Positions 52,661 through 60,765 of a stretch of 64,000 nt of DNA are shown here, piece by piece. Every line of letters starts with the position of its first letter. Positions within the stretch are counted from its first letter, which is position 1. Origin of the DNA: Reyranella sp. (GTDB taxonomy: Bacteria; Pseudomonadota; Alphaproteobacteria; Reyranellales; Reyranellaceae). The DNA is taken from assembly GCF_017305915.1 (NCBI RefSeq), contig NZ_JAFKJN010000024.1, positions 54,655-118,654 on the forward strand, written 5' to 3'. Position numbers and translations under genes: made by a program. The notes under the pieces were generated by a model, which did no database searches, was not told the DNA's origin, and worked only from the letters and a program-made list of their open reading frames with translations.

Positions 52661-53272
52661 ATGCGTATCGCGACCAGCCTGATGGCTCTGTTGGCCTTGG
52701 CGGCGTTTCCGGCCCATGCCCAGCTCGTGGCCCCTGGCAACACGCCGGGAGTCGCGGGCGGCCCGAAGCTCGGGCAGCTCGAGATCAAGGCCTATGCGGG
52801 AGCGATCCCCAAGGCCAAGACGGCCGTGCAGCTCACCTCCGACACCTCGCTGTCGCGCAACCTGCGCCGCCAGGTGATGATCCGGCTGGCGCGCCGCGGC
52901 AACGACGTCGGCTTCTCCGGCGGCAATGTCATGCGCATGGACGTGAGCTACTTCGACTTCAACAGCGGCACCGGCGACAGGCCCACGATCGGCGGCAATC
53001 CCGGCTATGACGGCCCGGGCGCCAACCCGCGTCCCGAGCTGCCGCGCAACAAGTTCGAGCAGCGCAACGGGTTGCAGGGCTCGGTCAGCTCGCCGACGCT
53101 GCGCATCGTGCTGACGCTCTATTCGGTCGACGGCGGCAAGGTGCTGTGGGCCGCCACCACCTCGTGCCCGACCTATGCCGGCACGGCCGAGAACACCGGC
53201 ATCGCCATGATCGACACGATCTTCGACCAGGCCGACAAGAACCGCGTCGCCGACGCCGGCTGCCCGCTCTAG
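52661..53272 (+). CDS. Exported protein of unknown function
   Basis: A 203-residue secreted protein. The signal peptide is MRIATSLMALLALAAFPAHAQ; the mature part has a RNLRRQVMIRLARRGNDVGFSG segment, a MDVSYFDF strand, and two Cys residues near the end (ATTSCPTYAG and DAGCPL) that may form a disulfide. It lies 22 bases after the aldolase gene. No family was recognised. The start was chosen at the signal peptide. Confidence 0.75.
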   Translation: MRIATSLMALLALAAFPAHAQLVAPGNTPGVAGGPKLGQLEIKAYAGAIPKAKTAVQLTSDTSLSRNLRRQVMIRLARRGNDVGFSGGNVMRMDVSYFDFNSGTGDRPTIGGNPGYDGPGANPRPELPRNKFEQRNGLQGSVSSPTLRIVLTLYSVDGGKVLWAATTSCPTYAGTAENTGIAMIDTIFDQADKNRVADAGCPL

Positions 53273-53302
53273 CAACCAAGCCCTCTCCAGGAAGGAAACG
53301 CC

Positions 53303-53851
53303 ATGCCGCGTCTGACGCCGCTCGACCTCAACAAGCTCACGCCCGAGCAGAAGAAGGCGGCCGACGCCATCGTCGCCGGCCCACGCGGCGGCCTGCGCGG
53401 GCCGTTCGAGCCGTGGCTGCGCCGGCCCGAACTCGCCGACCGGGCGCAGAAGCTCGGCGAGTATTGCCGCTTCAACAACTCCCTGCCGCGCGATCTCTCC
53501 GAGCTCGCGATCTGCCTGGTCGGCCGGCACTTCAAGGCGCAGTACGAGTTCTACGCTCATGCGCGGCTGGCCAGGGAAGCCGGCCTCTCCGCCGAGATCG
53601 TCGAGGCTGTCCGGACCCGCCAGACGCCGCCCTTCACCCGCGAGGTCGAGCGCGTGGTGTACGACTTCGTCACCGAGTACCTCGAGACCAACCGCGTGTC
53701 GGCGGCGAACTACAAGCGCGCGGTCGATGCCTTCGGCGAGCCGGGGGTGGTCGATCTGGTGGGCGTGAGCGGCTACTACATGCTGGTGTCGATGACGCTC
53801 AACGTCTTCGAGATGCCGCTGCCGCCGGGCGAGCCGGAACCCCTAGCATAG
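53303..53851 (+). CDS. Carboxymuconolactone decarboxylase-family protein
   Basis: A 182-residue CMD-fold protein. GPRGGLRGPFEPWLRRPELADRAQKLGEYCRFNNSLPRDLSELAICLVGRHFKAQYEFYAH is typical of the AhpD-like branch, although the usual CxxC redox pair is absent, so it probably is not a peroxidase partner. AGGAAGG precedes the ATG. It is followed by a LysE transporter. Confidence 0.88.
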   Translation: MPRLTPLDLNKLTPEQKKAADAIVAGPRGGLRGPFEPWLRRPELADRAQKLGEYCRFNNSLPRDLSELAICLVGRHFKAQYEFYAHARLAREAGLSAEIVEAVRTRQTPPFTREVERVVYDFVTEYLETNRVSAANYKRAVDAFGEPGVVDLVGVSGYYMLVSMTLNVFEMPLPPGEPEPLA

Positions 53852-53864
53852 TGCCGCTCGCCTG

Positions 53865-54479
53865 ATGAGCTTTCTCCTCTTCCTCGCGGCGGCGTCGATC
53901 ATCGCGCTGTCGCCGGGGCCGGGAATCTTCTACGTCGCCGCGCGGACGATCGCCGGCGGCCGGGCCGAGGGCCTGGCCTCGAGCTTCGGCACCGCCATCG
54001 GCGGGCTGGCGCACGTGGCCGCGGGCGCGGTCGGCGTGTCCGCCCTCGTGATGGCCAGCGCCGAGGCCTTCACGCTGCTCAAATGGCTGGGCGCGCTCTA
54101 TCTGATCTGGCTCGGCTGCAAGACGATGCGCGAGGCGCGCATCGACGTTCCGGCCGGCGGCGCCACGGTCGGCAGCGCGCGGGCCTTTCGCGACGGTATC
54201 GTGGTCGAGGCGCTCAATCCGAAGACGGCGGCCTTCTTCCTCGCCTTCCTGCCGCAGTTCGTCGATCCGTCGGGCGCGATCTGGCTGCAGTTCCTGCTGC
54301 TCGGCCTGGTCTCGGTGGTGCTCAACACCGCAGTCGATGTCGCGGTCGTGTTCGCCGCGGCGCGCGCCCGCACCTTCGCGCTCGGCCGGCCGGCCTTCCT
54401 GCGCCGGATGCGGACCGGGGCGGGGCTGGTGATCGCCGGCCTCGGGATCGGGCTGCTGCTCAGCCGCCGGCCAGCCTGA
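53865..54479 (+). CDS. LysE/RhtB-family translocator
   Basis: A 204-residue inner-membrane exporter with about six helices. FLLFLAAASIIALSPGPGIFYVAARTIAGGRAEGLASSFGTAIGG is the standard N-terminal family block, and LYLIWLGCKTMRE and EALNPKTAAFFLAFLPQF also match. The family exports amino acids such as lysine, homoserine or leucine. The 3' end overlaps the sigma factor gene by 20 bases on the opposite strand. Confidence 0.92.
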   Translation: MSFLLFLAAASIIALSPGPGIFYVAARTIAGGRAEGLASSFGTAIGGLAHVAAGAVGVSALVMASAEAFTLLKWLGALYLIWLGCKTMREARIDVPAGGATVGSARAFRDGIVVEALNPKTAAFFLAFLPQFVDPSGAIWLQFLLLGLVSVVLNTAVDVAVVFAAARARTFALGRPAFLRRMRTGAGLVIAGLGIGLLLSRRPA

Positions 54480-55404
54480 TCAGCAGCGCGACAACGGCCA
54501 GCACCAGCACGCCGCTCGTGATCTGCCAGAGCAGCGGCCGCCGCATCGCGATTCTCTCGCGCGCGAGCCCCTGCTCGATACGGTTCCACACCTGCGCCGG
54601 CGCCGGCCCAGTGTCCGGCATGAATTCGGTCAGCAGCGCCAGCCGGTCTTCCCAGAGATCGACGGCGCGGCAGTAGCGGGCATCGCGCTCGCGCCGGCGC
54701 TCGAAGCCGCGTCGAACGATTTCCGGAAGACCGCCGGCGGCATACTCGGCGGCGACCAGCTCGCGGCCACCGAGCTCGTTGCCGGTCAGGCAGCGATTCA
54801 TCTGCGCGAGGCCCCGCCGCACCCAGCTCTTCGCCGTGCCGAGCTGCACGCCCAGCCGCTCCGCCAGCTCGCTGTGGGTCAGCCCCTCGAAATAGACCAG
54901 GGTGATCGAGCGCCGATGGTTCGCCGGCAGATTGGCGAGGCATGAATTGACCCGCCGCGCGTCCTCGCTGCGCATCGCGCGATCGGCGGGATCGGGCTCG
55001 CCCAGCACCATCGTCTCCGCATCCAGCGCTTCCTGGACGTGCTCGCGCCGTTGCAGCGTCGCCCTGGCCGTGAGCGCGCGATTGCGGACGATCCTGACCA
55101 GCCAGCCGTAGGCGGCGCCCTTGCCCGGCTCGAAGCGATACGCCCAGCGCCAGACGCGCAGGAGGGAGTCCTGCAGCACGTCCTCGGCGACATCCTGCCG
55201 GCCGACGATGCCGCGCGCGATCGCCAGCAGGCGGCCGCCGGTCAATTCGTAGAGGCGGGCGAAGGCGCGCTCGTTGCCCATCGCGACCTCGGCGAGCAGC
55301 AGCGCCAGGGGATCGAACGACGTCGTGTCGGTCGACGGGCGCGCGATCATCGGTGCGACGCCGAGGGTCGCCATGCCGCGGCGGAGATTGAAAAGCTCGC
55401 CCAT
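54460..55404 (-). CDS. ECF sigma factor fused to a membrane-anchored RskA-like anti-sigma domain
   Basis: A single 314-residue protein. Residues about 43-110 are region 2 (GNERAFARLYELTGGRLLAIARGIV, then DVLQDSLLRVWRWAYRFEPGKGAAYGWLVRIVRNRALTARA); residues about 150-202 are region 4 (ANHRRSITLVYFEGLTHSELAERLGVQLGTAKSWVRRGLAQM). Residues 215-280 (LVAAEYAAGGLPEIVRRGFERR ... VDLWEDRLALLTEF ... PAPAQVWNRIE) follow the N-terminal pattern of RskA anti-sigma factors, and 291-311 form a transmembrane helix. No periplasmic sensor domain follows. Sigma and anti-sigma are normally separate adjacent genes. The ATG at 55404 has GAGGG upstream. Confidence 0.9.
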   Translation of the reverse strand: MGELFNLRRGMATLGVAPMIARPSTDTTSFDPLALLLAEVAMGNERAFARLYELTGGRLLAIARGIVGRQDVAEDVLQDSLLRVWRWAYRFEPGKGAAYGWLVRIVRNRALTARATLQRREHVQEALDAETMVLGEPDPADRAMRSEDARRVNSCLANLPANHRRSITLVYFEGLTHSELAERLGVQLGTAKSWVRRGLAQMNRCLTGNELGGRELVAAEYAAGGLPEIVRRGFERRRERDARYCRAVDLWEDRLALLTEFMPDTGPAPAQVWNRIEQGLARERIAMRRPLLWQITSGVLVLAVVALLIRLAGG

Positions 55405-55545
55405 CAAATCCCTCTACCCGCCGGCCCGCCGATCGGATGCAGGCCGCGGCGAAAAAATGAACCGGTCGGTGGCGCATCCGTGGCGGCGCTTTCCGGGGTT
55501 TGCCGAACGACGGACCGCAGTTCGTCAACCTGCACGGAGAGAGCC

Positions 55546-56124
55546 ATGACCATCACCAAACTCGACCTCCTGCCCGCCAGGGGCAAGCGCCGGACCTTCC
55601 TGTCCGGCTTCACATTGTCGGCAACGGCGATCGCCCTGCTGGCCGGCCGGGAGCGGCTCGGGCTGGTCGGCGCCGCTTCGGCGCAGACCGCCAATAACGA
55701 CGTCACCATCCTGAACTCGGCGCTGGGCGCGGAGCAGCAGGCGATCGCCGCCTACCAGCTCGGCGCCGACTCGGGCCTGCTGCAGAAGGGTGTGAAGGAC
55801 CTCGCCGTCCAGTTCCAGGGCCATCACAAGGCGCATGCCGATGCGCTCGCCAAGGCGGTGACCAAGCTCGGCGGCAAGCCGGTGGCGGCGCTGAAGGACT
55901 ACAGCTTCCCCAAGGACAAGCTGAAGTCGCAGAACGACGTGCTGACCTTCGCCGCCTCGCTCGAGAAGGGCGCGGTCAGCGCCTATCTCGGCGCCGTGCC
56001 GATCCTCGGCGACCGCGACCTCGCCAAGGCGGCCGCGTCGATCCTGGGCGACGAGGCGATGCACTGGGCGGTGCTGCGCCAGGCGCTCGGCCAGAACCCG
56101 GTGCCCGACGCGTTCGTGTCCTGA
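55546..56124 (+). CDS. Exported ferritin-like domain protein
   Basis: A 192-residue protein with a Tat-like signal (ARGKRRTFLSGFTLSATAIALLAG) and a mature four-helix bundle: ILNSALGAEQQAIAAYQLG holds the first Glu, VQFQGHHKAHADALAKAV the His pair, and LEKGAVSAYLGAV and DEAMHWAVLRQAL the rest, a ferritin-like (Ferritin_2) pattern. It lies opposite the ECF sigma gene with 141 bases between them, and two bases before a cytochrome c gene. It may be a target of the sigma factor; a TGAACC element at 55458-55463 is a possible -35. Confidence 0.85.
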   Translation: MTITKLDLLPARGKRRTFLSGFTLSATAIALLAGRERLGLVGAASAQTANNDVTILNSALGAEQQAIAAYQLGADSGLLQKGVKDLAVQFQGHHKAHADALAKAVTKLGGKPVAALKDYSFPKDKLKSQNDVLTFAASLEKGAVSAYLGAVPILGDRDLAKAAASILGDEAMHWAVLRQALGQNPVPDAFVS

Positions 56125-56126
56125 TC

Positions 56127-56507
56127 ATGAGACTCCTCGCCGCGTTCTTCGTCGCGCTGTTTGCGAGCGCGTCGGCCCTGGCAACCGACGGCAATGCCGG
56201 GCGCGGCGAGGAGATCTACACCCGATGTCTCGCCTGCCACGCACTGGCGCACAACCGCGTCGGCCCGCGCCATTGCGGCCTGTTCGGGCGCAAGGCCGGC
56301 AGCGTGCCGAACTACGCCTACTCGTCGGCGATGAAGAAGTACGGCGTCACCTGGAACGAGGAGACGCTCGCCCGCTTCATCGAGAACCCGCTGAGGACGG
56401 TGCCCGGCACCAAGATGGGCTATGCCGGCGTCAAGGACCGCCAAGAGCGGGCCGACCTGATCGCCTATCTCAAGCAGGCGACCGCCGATCCCAAGCTGTG
56501 CGAGTGA
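56127..56507 (+). CDS. Class I cytochrome c
   Basis: A 126-residue periplasmic cytochrome. A signal peptide (LLAAFFVALFASASALA) is followed by the heme motif CLACH, and the axial Met lies in VPGTKMGYAGV. ARFIENPLRTVPGTKM and DRQERADLIAYLKQAT are standard cytochrome c2-like segments. It starts two bases after the ferritin-like gene; the two may form an extracytoplasmic electron-transfer pair. Confidence 0.93.
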   Translation: MRLLAAFFVALFASASALATDGNAGRGEEIYTRCLACHALAHNRVGPRHCGLFGRKAGSVPNYAYSSAMKKYGVTWNEETLARFIENPLRTVPGTKMGYAGVKDRQERADLIAYLKQATADPKLCE

Positions 56508-56529
56508 GGCCGCGATTTCCAGCGGCGCC

Positions 56530-56694
56530 CACCTGCGTATCCTTCTGGTCGATTTCCTGGCGGGCATCTACGGCATGAACTTCCAGAACATGCCCGAGCT
56601 GCACTGGCAGTACGGCTACTACGTCGCGATCGCCGCCATCCTCGGCCTGTGCGGCTGGCTCCACTGGCGTTTCCAGCGCGTCGGCTGGCTCTAG
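56530..56694 (+). pseudogene. corA: C-terminal remnant of a CorA magnesium transporter
   Basis: A 54-codon frame ending at TAG reads FLAGIYGMNFQNMPELHW, then QYGYYVAIAAILGLCGWLHW and RFQRVGWL. This is the end of CorA, with the GMN selectivity motif and the loop between the two helices intact; the terminal RRxGWL is also typical. The large cytoplasmic domain and the start of TM1 are missing upstream, and no start codon of the right kind exists. It is a decaying fragment stranded between cytochrome c and the DUF1801 gene. Confidence 0.85.
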
Positions 56695-57158
56695 GCGCCC
56701 GCCCTGTAGCGAACGGGATTCTCGGGATCCGCCTCGAAGACGCGGGCTACCTCGGCGAACAGCGATGATACTGCGGAAACCTGCAGGTCATCGAACGTCT
56801 CGAAGCTGAAATTGTTGCCGCCGCTTCGACGCTCACCCAGCTTGCCGGCATAGGACTGCACGATCGGCGCGCCGGCCTTGGTGACCGACACATAGACGCT
56901 GATGTAGTTCTTCTGCAGGGCCACGCCGATCACCGGCCAGTCGATCAGCGTGCCCGACGGTGTGGCGTAGCGATATTTCCCGTAGCCTATCATCTTCATG
57001 CGCATGCCAGGTTCACCCGGCGGCGTGCCCCTGTGAAAGTGCCGCTTCAGGCCCGGCGCCGCCTTTCGAAGCAGTGCGTGAAGGCGAACGAGGTCGGCTT
57101 TCCTCGCCGCGTCGAAGTCGAGATAGGCCTCCAGGCTGTCGACCTCGACGCGGAACAC
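56691..57158 (-). CDS. DUF1801-like protein
   Basis: A 155-residue protein of the YdhG/DUF1801 group: HALLRKAAPGLKRHFHRGTPPGEPGMRM, IGYGKYRYATPSGTLIDWPVIGVALQKNYISVYV. Function unknown. It starts with GTG at 57158, preceded by GAGGGA, ten bases after the cyclase gene, so it probably shares that transcript. Its stop codon overlaps the corA remnant's stop by three bases. Confidence 0.8.
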   Translation of the reverse strand: MFRVEVDSLEAYLDFDAARKADLVRLHALLRKAAPGLKRHFHRGTPPGEPGMRMKMIGYGKYRYATPSGTLIDWPVIGVALQKNYISVYVSVTKAGAPIVQSYAGKLGERRSGGNNFSFETFDDLQVSAVSSLFAEVARVFEADPENPVRYRAGA

Positions 57159-57168
57159 CGGGTGTCCC

Positions 57169-57948
57169 TCAGTCCTCGAAGATCGCCACGGCGCGGGTCC
57201 AGCCGGCGGAGGCGCCGCGGATCTTGTGCGGGAAGCAGGCGATCGTGAAGCCGTCGCCCGGCAGCGATTCGAGATTGTGCAGCTTCTCGAGATGGCAGTA
57301 GCCGATGTCGCGGCCGGCCTTGTGGCCTTCCCAGATGATCGAGGGGTCGTGGTCGCGCGCCCATTTCTGGGCGGTGAAGTAGAACGGCGCGTCCCAGCTC
57401 CAGGCGTCGGTGCCGGTCAGCCGGATGCCCTTCTCGAGCAGGTACATGGTGGCGTCGTAGCCCATGCCGCAGCCGGCATTGACGTAGTCGTTGTTGCCGT
57501 AGCGCGAGCCCGCGCGGGTGTTGACCACCACGATCTCGAGCGGCTGCAGCTCGTGGCCGATCCGATTCAGCTCGTCGTCGACCTCCTTCGCGGTGATGAC
57601 GTGGCCGTCCGGCTTGTCGCGGAAGTCGAGCTTCACGCCGGGCTGGAAGCACCATTCGAGCGGCACCTCGTCGATGGTGATGGCGCGCTCGCCCTTGTTC
57701 ATCGTCGGATGGAAGTGATAGGGCGCGTCGAGATGGGTGCCGTTGTGGGTCGAGAGATTGACGTTCTCGACCGCCCAGCCGGCGCCATCGGGCAGGTCTT
57801 CCTTCTTCAGCCCGGGGAAGAAGCCGGCGATCTGGCCCGCCGTGTCCTCATGCTTGTGATACTGGATCTTCGGCCCGAACGGCGGCGGGTCGGAGATGAC
57901 GTCGTTCTCAAGGTAGATCGACAAATCGACGAAACGACGCTTCTTCAT
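57169..57948 (-). CDS. Cyclase-family (kynurenine formamidase-like) hydrolase
   Basis: A 259-residue metal-dependent hydrolase. The family motif HNGTHLDAPYHF is intact, with Asp/His ligands, and FVDLSIYLENDVISDPPPFGP and LTGTDAWSWDAPF match known cyclases. Substrates include N-formylkynurenine and polyketide-like esters. GGGAGG precedes the ATG. It is followed by the DUF1801 gene. Confidence 0.9.
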   Translation of the reverse strand: MKKRRFVDLSIYLENDVISDPPPFGPKIQYHKHEDTAGQIAGFFPGLKKEDLPDGAGWAVENVNLSTHNGTHLDAPYHFHPTMNKGERAITIDEVPLEWCFQPGVKLDFRDKPDGHVITAKEVDDELNRIGHELQPLEIVVVNTRAGSRYGNNDYVNAGCGMGYDATMYLLEKGIRLTGTDAWSWDAPFYFTAQKWARDHDPSIIWEGHKAGRDIGYCHLEKLHNLESLPGDGFTIACFPHKIRGASAGWTRAVAIFED

Positions 57949-57971
57949 TGGGCCTCCCGCGACGGAAAGGC

Positions 57972-58736
57972 TTACTGTGAAGTCCTGGGCGTTCCCGTCA
58001 ACCGGCGCGGGTTGATCGCCTCGAGGATCGACTGCGACAAGAGCCTGCCGATGCACTTCTGGCCGAAGTCGTTGAGATGCAGGCCGTCGTTGGTGACGAA
58101 CTGCGCGTAGGGCATGCCGTCATTGTACCAGGACCGCATGATCTCGAAGCGGCGGAACAGGCCCGCGCTCTTCTCCTTGGCGACGTCCGCCATCACCCGC
58201 GCATATTCCTCCTCGTCGGGCAGCGCCACGACGGCGGGGACGTACTGCAGGTTCATCATCACGAAATTGGCGCCCAGCGAGTGGCCGATGTCGATGCCGG
58301 CGCGCAGCTTCTCGGCGAACTTGGTGAGCGGATCGCGGCGGATCGCCGAATTGGTGCCGACCTGCCAGACCACGATATGGGCATGCTCGGGCCTTACGTC
58401 GGTTTTCATGCGGTCGACCATCTCGGCCGCGTCCTGGCCGCCGACGCCCTTGTTCCAGACGTGGACCTTGATGCCGGGCATCGCCGCCTCGAGCTTCATC
58501 TTGAGCTGGGCGGGATAGGTGAATTGCGGCGCGGTCGCCCCGTAGCCCTGGGTCGAGGACGAGCCCATGGCGACGATGCGCAGATCGCGCTCCTCGGCGA
58601 CGGCGGTCTTGGCGATTTCCAGCGGATTGCCCAGTTCGAGCAGATCATGCGCGGCGCGGCACTGCTTCTCAGCCACTGCGCCGGTCGTCCATAGCGCCAC
58701 CGTTCCCACAACGGCGGCGAAGCCCCAATGCTTCAT
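57972..58736 (-). CDS. SGNH-hydrolase (GDSL-type) exported esterase
   Basis: A 254-residue secreted protein with signal MKHWGFAAVVGTVALWTTGAVA. Catalytic blocks are visible: IVAMGSSSTQGYGA (block I Ser), VWNKGVGGQDA (block II Gly), VVWQVGTNSA (block III Asn), and DGLHLNDFG with Asp/His (block V). The ATG overlaps the OpgC stop as ATGA, so it is coupled to it. SGNH enzymes often remove or transfer acyl groups on glycans. Confidence 0.88.
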   Translation of the reverse strand: MKHWGFAAVVGTVALWTTGAVAEKQCRAAHDLLELGNPLEIAKTAVAEERDLRIVAMGSSSTQGYGATAPQFTYPAQLKMKLEAAMPGIKVHVWNKGVGGQDAAEMVDRMKTDVRPEHAHIVVWQVGTNSAIRRDPLTKFAEKLRAGIDIGHSLGANFVMMNLQYVPAVVALPDEEEYARVMADVAKEKSAGLFRRFEIMRSWYNDGMPYAQFVTNDGLHLNDFGQKCIGRLLSQSILEAINPRRLTGTPRTSQ

Positions 58737-59869
58737 GCGCGCACCTTCCCCTGCGCCTTGAACCAGCTGGCCGTATAGGCGAACAGCGACATGATGACCA
58801 GACCGGCAAGGCTCACGAGCACCTGCGACACGATGGAGTCTTCGTAGCGGGCAACGACGATTTGGGCCGTAACGGCGAGAAAAGTACCCAGACAAAATAC
58901 CGGCAAAGAGTGCTCTCCGCACCTGCGAATCGGCTCGAAAATCCGCCACTTCAGGAACTGGGCGTTTGGCCGCACCAGAAACCGGACCAGCCAGGCCAAG
59001 GCGGCAAAATGGATGAATCTCAGGATATCGAGGTTGGTCTTGTCGATCGGGTAGATCTGCCGGGCGATCCAGTCCGGAATGAGGCGTTCCAGTGAATTAT
59101 AGTGCCACGACAAGGCGATAAAGGCGGCGAAGGCGAGGTAGGCGACGGCCAGCGCCGTCACGGTCTTCGACCAGCGGTCGAGGATGGCGAGCCGGTGCGC
59201 CGACACCGCCAGGACCGCCCCGCTGTAGAAAGCCACCTGCCAGGCCATGGGGTTGAAGAACCAGACCTTGTCGTCGGGATAGCCCGGCAGGTTCCAGGCG
59301 AAATGGCTGGTCACGGCATAGAGGGCGAAGGAGCCGGCGATCACCGCCGCCGGCCAGCGCAGCAGCGCCGGCAGGGCGAAGGGAAAGGCGGCGAGCAGCA
59401 CGATATAGAGCGGCAGGACGTCGAGATTGACCGGCCGGAACTTGAGCAGCGCCGCCTCGAGGATCGCCTGGTAGGGGTTCTGGCCGAGGCCGAGCAGCTG
59501 CATCTCCTCGATCAGCTGCGTCGTGTCGCGGGCCATCGAAACCCAGGCGATCTGGGCGGTGAAGGCCACGAACAGCAGGATGTGCGCGACATAGAGCTGC
59601 CAGACGCGGCGGTAGATGCGGATGGCGGCGCGCGGCCAGCCGTCCTTCAGCATCATGCGGCTGTAGGCGATCACCGCGGTGTAGCCGGAGATGAAGACGA
59701 AGATCTCGGTGGCGTCGCTGAAGCCGTAGTTGCGCACCGTCAACCAGCTCACGAGGTTGTCCGGGATGTGGTCGAGATAGATGAACCACAGCGCGAGCCC
59801 GCGGAAGAAATCCAGGCGCAGGTCGCGGCCGGGCATCAGATAAGGGGGCACGGGCGCGGCGGCTGACAT
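58733..59869 (-). CDS. opgC: OpgC-family acyltransferase (DUF2205-like membrane protein)
   Basis: A 378-residue multi-helix membrane protein. DLRLDFFRGLALWFIYLDHIPDNLVSWLTVRNYGFSDATEIFVFISGYTAVIAY is the hallmark N-terminus of OpgC-type acyltransferases, which succinylate osmoregulated periplasmic glucans. The start was set at the ATG at 59869; a GTG upstream would add 13 residues. It is coupled to the SGNH hydrolase gene, whose product could act on the same acyl groups. No opgG/opgH is visible. Confidence 0.88.
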   Translation of the reverse strand: MSAAAPVPPYLMPGRDLRLDFFRGLALWFIYLDHIPDNLVSWLTVRNYGFSDATEIFVFISGYTAVIAYSRMMLKDGWPRAAIRIYRRVWQLYVAHILLFVAFTAQIAWVSMARDTTQLIEEMQLLGLGQNPYQAILEAALLKFRPVNLDVLPLYIVLLAAFPFALPALLRWPAAVIAGSFALYAVTSHFAWNLPGYPDDKVWFFNPMAWQVAFYSGAVLAVSAHRLAILDRWSKTVTALAVAYLAFAAFIALSWHYNSLERLIPDWIARQIYPIDKTNLDILRFIHFAALAWLVRFLVRPNAQFLKWRIFEPIRRCGEHSLPVFCLGTFLAVTAQIVVARYEDSIVSQVLVSLAGLVIMSLFAYTASWFKAQGKVRA

Positions 59870-59932
59870 GCGGAGCAATTGGTACCGCAGCTCCGCGCCC
59901 CGGACCACGTGTGACCGGTGCTCGGGGACGGC

Positions 59933-60733
59933 TCAGAGTCTGCTCAACACGTCCTCGACCTTCCGCGCGAGCTCATGCTTGCGATACGGCTTGGGCAGGA
60001 ACTGCACGTTGGGCGCAAGTTGGCCCTTGCCGACGAGCGCATCCTCGACATAACCGGAGGCGAACAACACCTTGAGGCCGGGGCGGATCGCCATCGCCCG
60101 GGCCGCGAGGTCGCGGCCCGCCAGCTCGCCCGGCATGACGACGTCGGTGAACAAGAGCTCGATCTGGTTGTCCTGCCGCAAGAGTTCGAGCGCATCGGCC
60201 CCGTTGGTCGCGGCAATCACGCTATAGCCCAGGCTGGTCAGCTGGTCGGTGGCGATGCCGAGGACGCCCTGGTTGTCGTCGACCACCAAGATCTTGGCGA
60301 TGCCGCGCACCGGAGCGTCCGCCGCGGCCGGCAGGCTCGGAACCGCCGCCGCCAGCCGCCGCGAGCGGTCGATGTCATGCACGATCAAGCCGAATCCGAC
60401 GACAGTGTTCGCGGCGTCGGTAATCGGCCGCGCCACGATGTTGGCCTGGAAGCGGATGCCGTCCTTGCGCACAAGCTGGCGGTTGGTCTCGTGCCGGCCC
60501 AACGGCGCGGCACTCGTGATCAACGCCCCGGTCTCGCTGGCCTCCGGATCCATCCGGGCATAGAGCTGCGAGAAGCTTGCGCCAATCGCCTCGTCTGCGC
60601 TGTATCCCAGCAGCGCCCGTGCGCCGGCGTTCCAGATCAGGATCCTGTCCGCACTGTCGACCACGGCGATGGCGTAGTCCGACAACTCGTCGACGAACAG
60701 GCGCGCCAGCTCATACTCGTTCACGCTCGACAC
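59933..60733 (-). CDS. PAS-receiver protein
   Basis: A 266-residue signalling protein without an output domain. Residues about 10-125 are a PAS fold (YAIAVVDSADRILIWNAGARALLGYSADEAIG); residues about 145-265 are a receiver with acidic pair Asp152/Asp153 and phosphoacceptor Asp197 in LLFTDVVMPG, and Lys in FLPKPYRKHEL. I chose the GTG at 60733 after GGGGAGGGGA. It follows the MHYT kinase gene closely, so it may be a phosphate sink or relay for it. Confidence 0.88.
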   Translation of the reverse strand: MSSVNEYELARLFVDELSDYAIAVVDSADRILIWNAGARALLGYSADEAIGASFSQLYARMDPEASETGALITSAAPLGRHETNRQLVRKDGIRFQANIVARPITDAANTVVGFGLIVHDIDRSRRLAAAVPSLPAAADAPVRGIAKILVVDDNQGVLGIATDQLTSLGYSVIAATNGADALELLRQDNQIELLFTDVVMPGELAGRDLAARAMAIRPGLKVLFASGYVEDALVGKGQLAPNVQFLPKPYRKHELARKVEDVLSRL

Positions 60734-60765
60734 GACTCCCCTCCCCAACGCCGGCCGCCTCGGCC

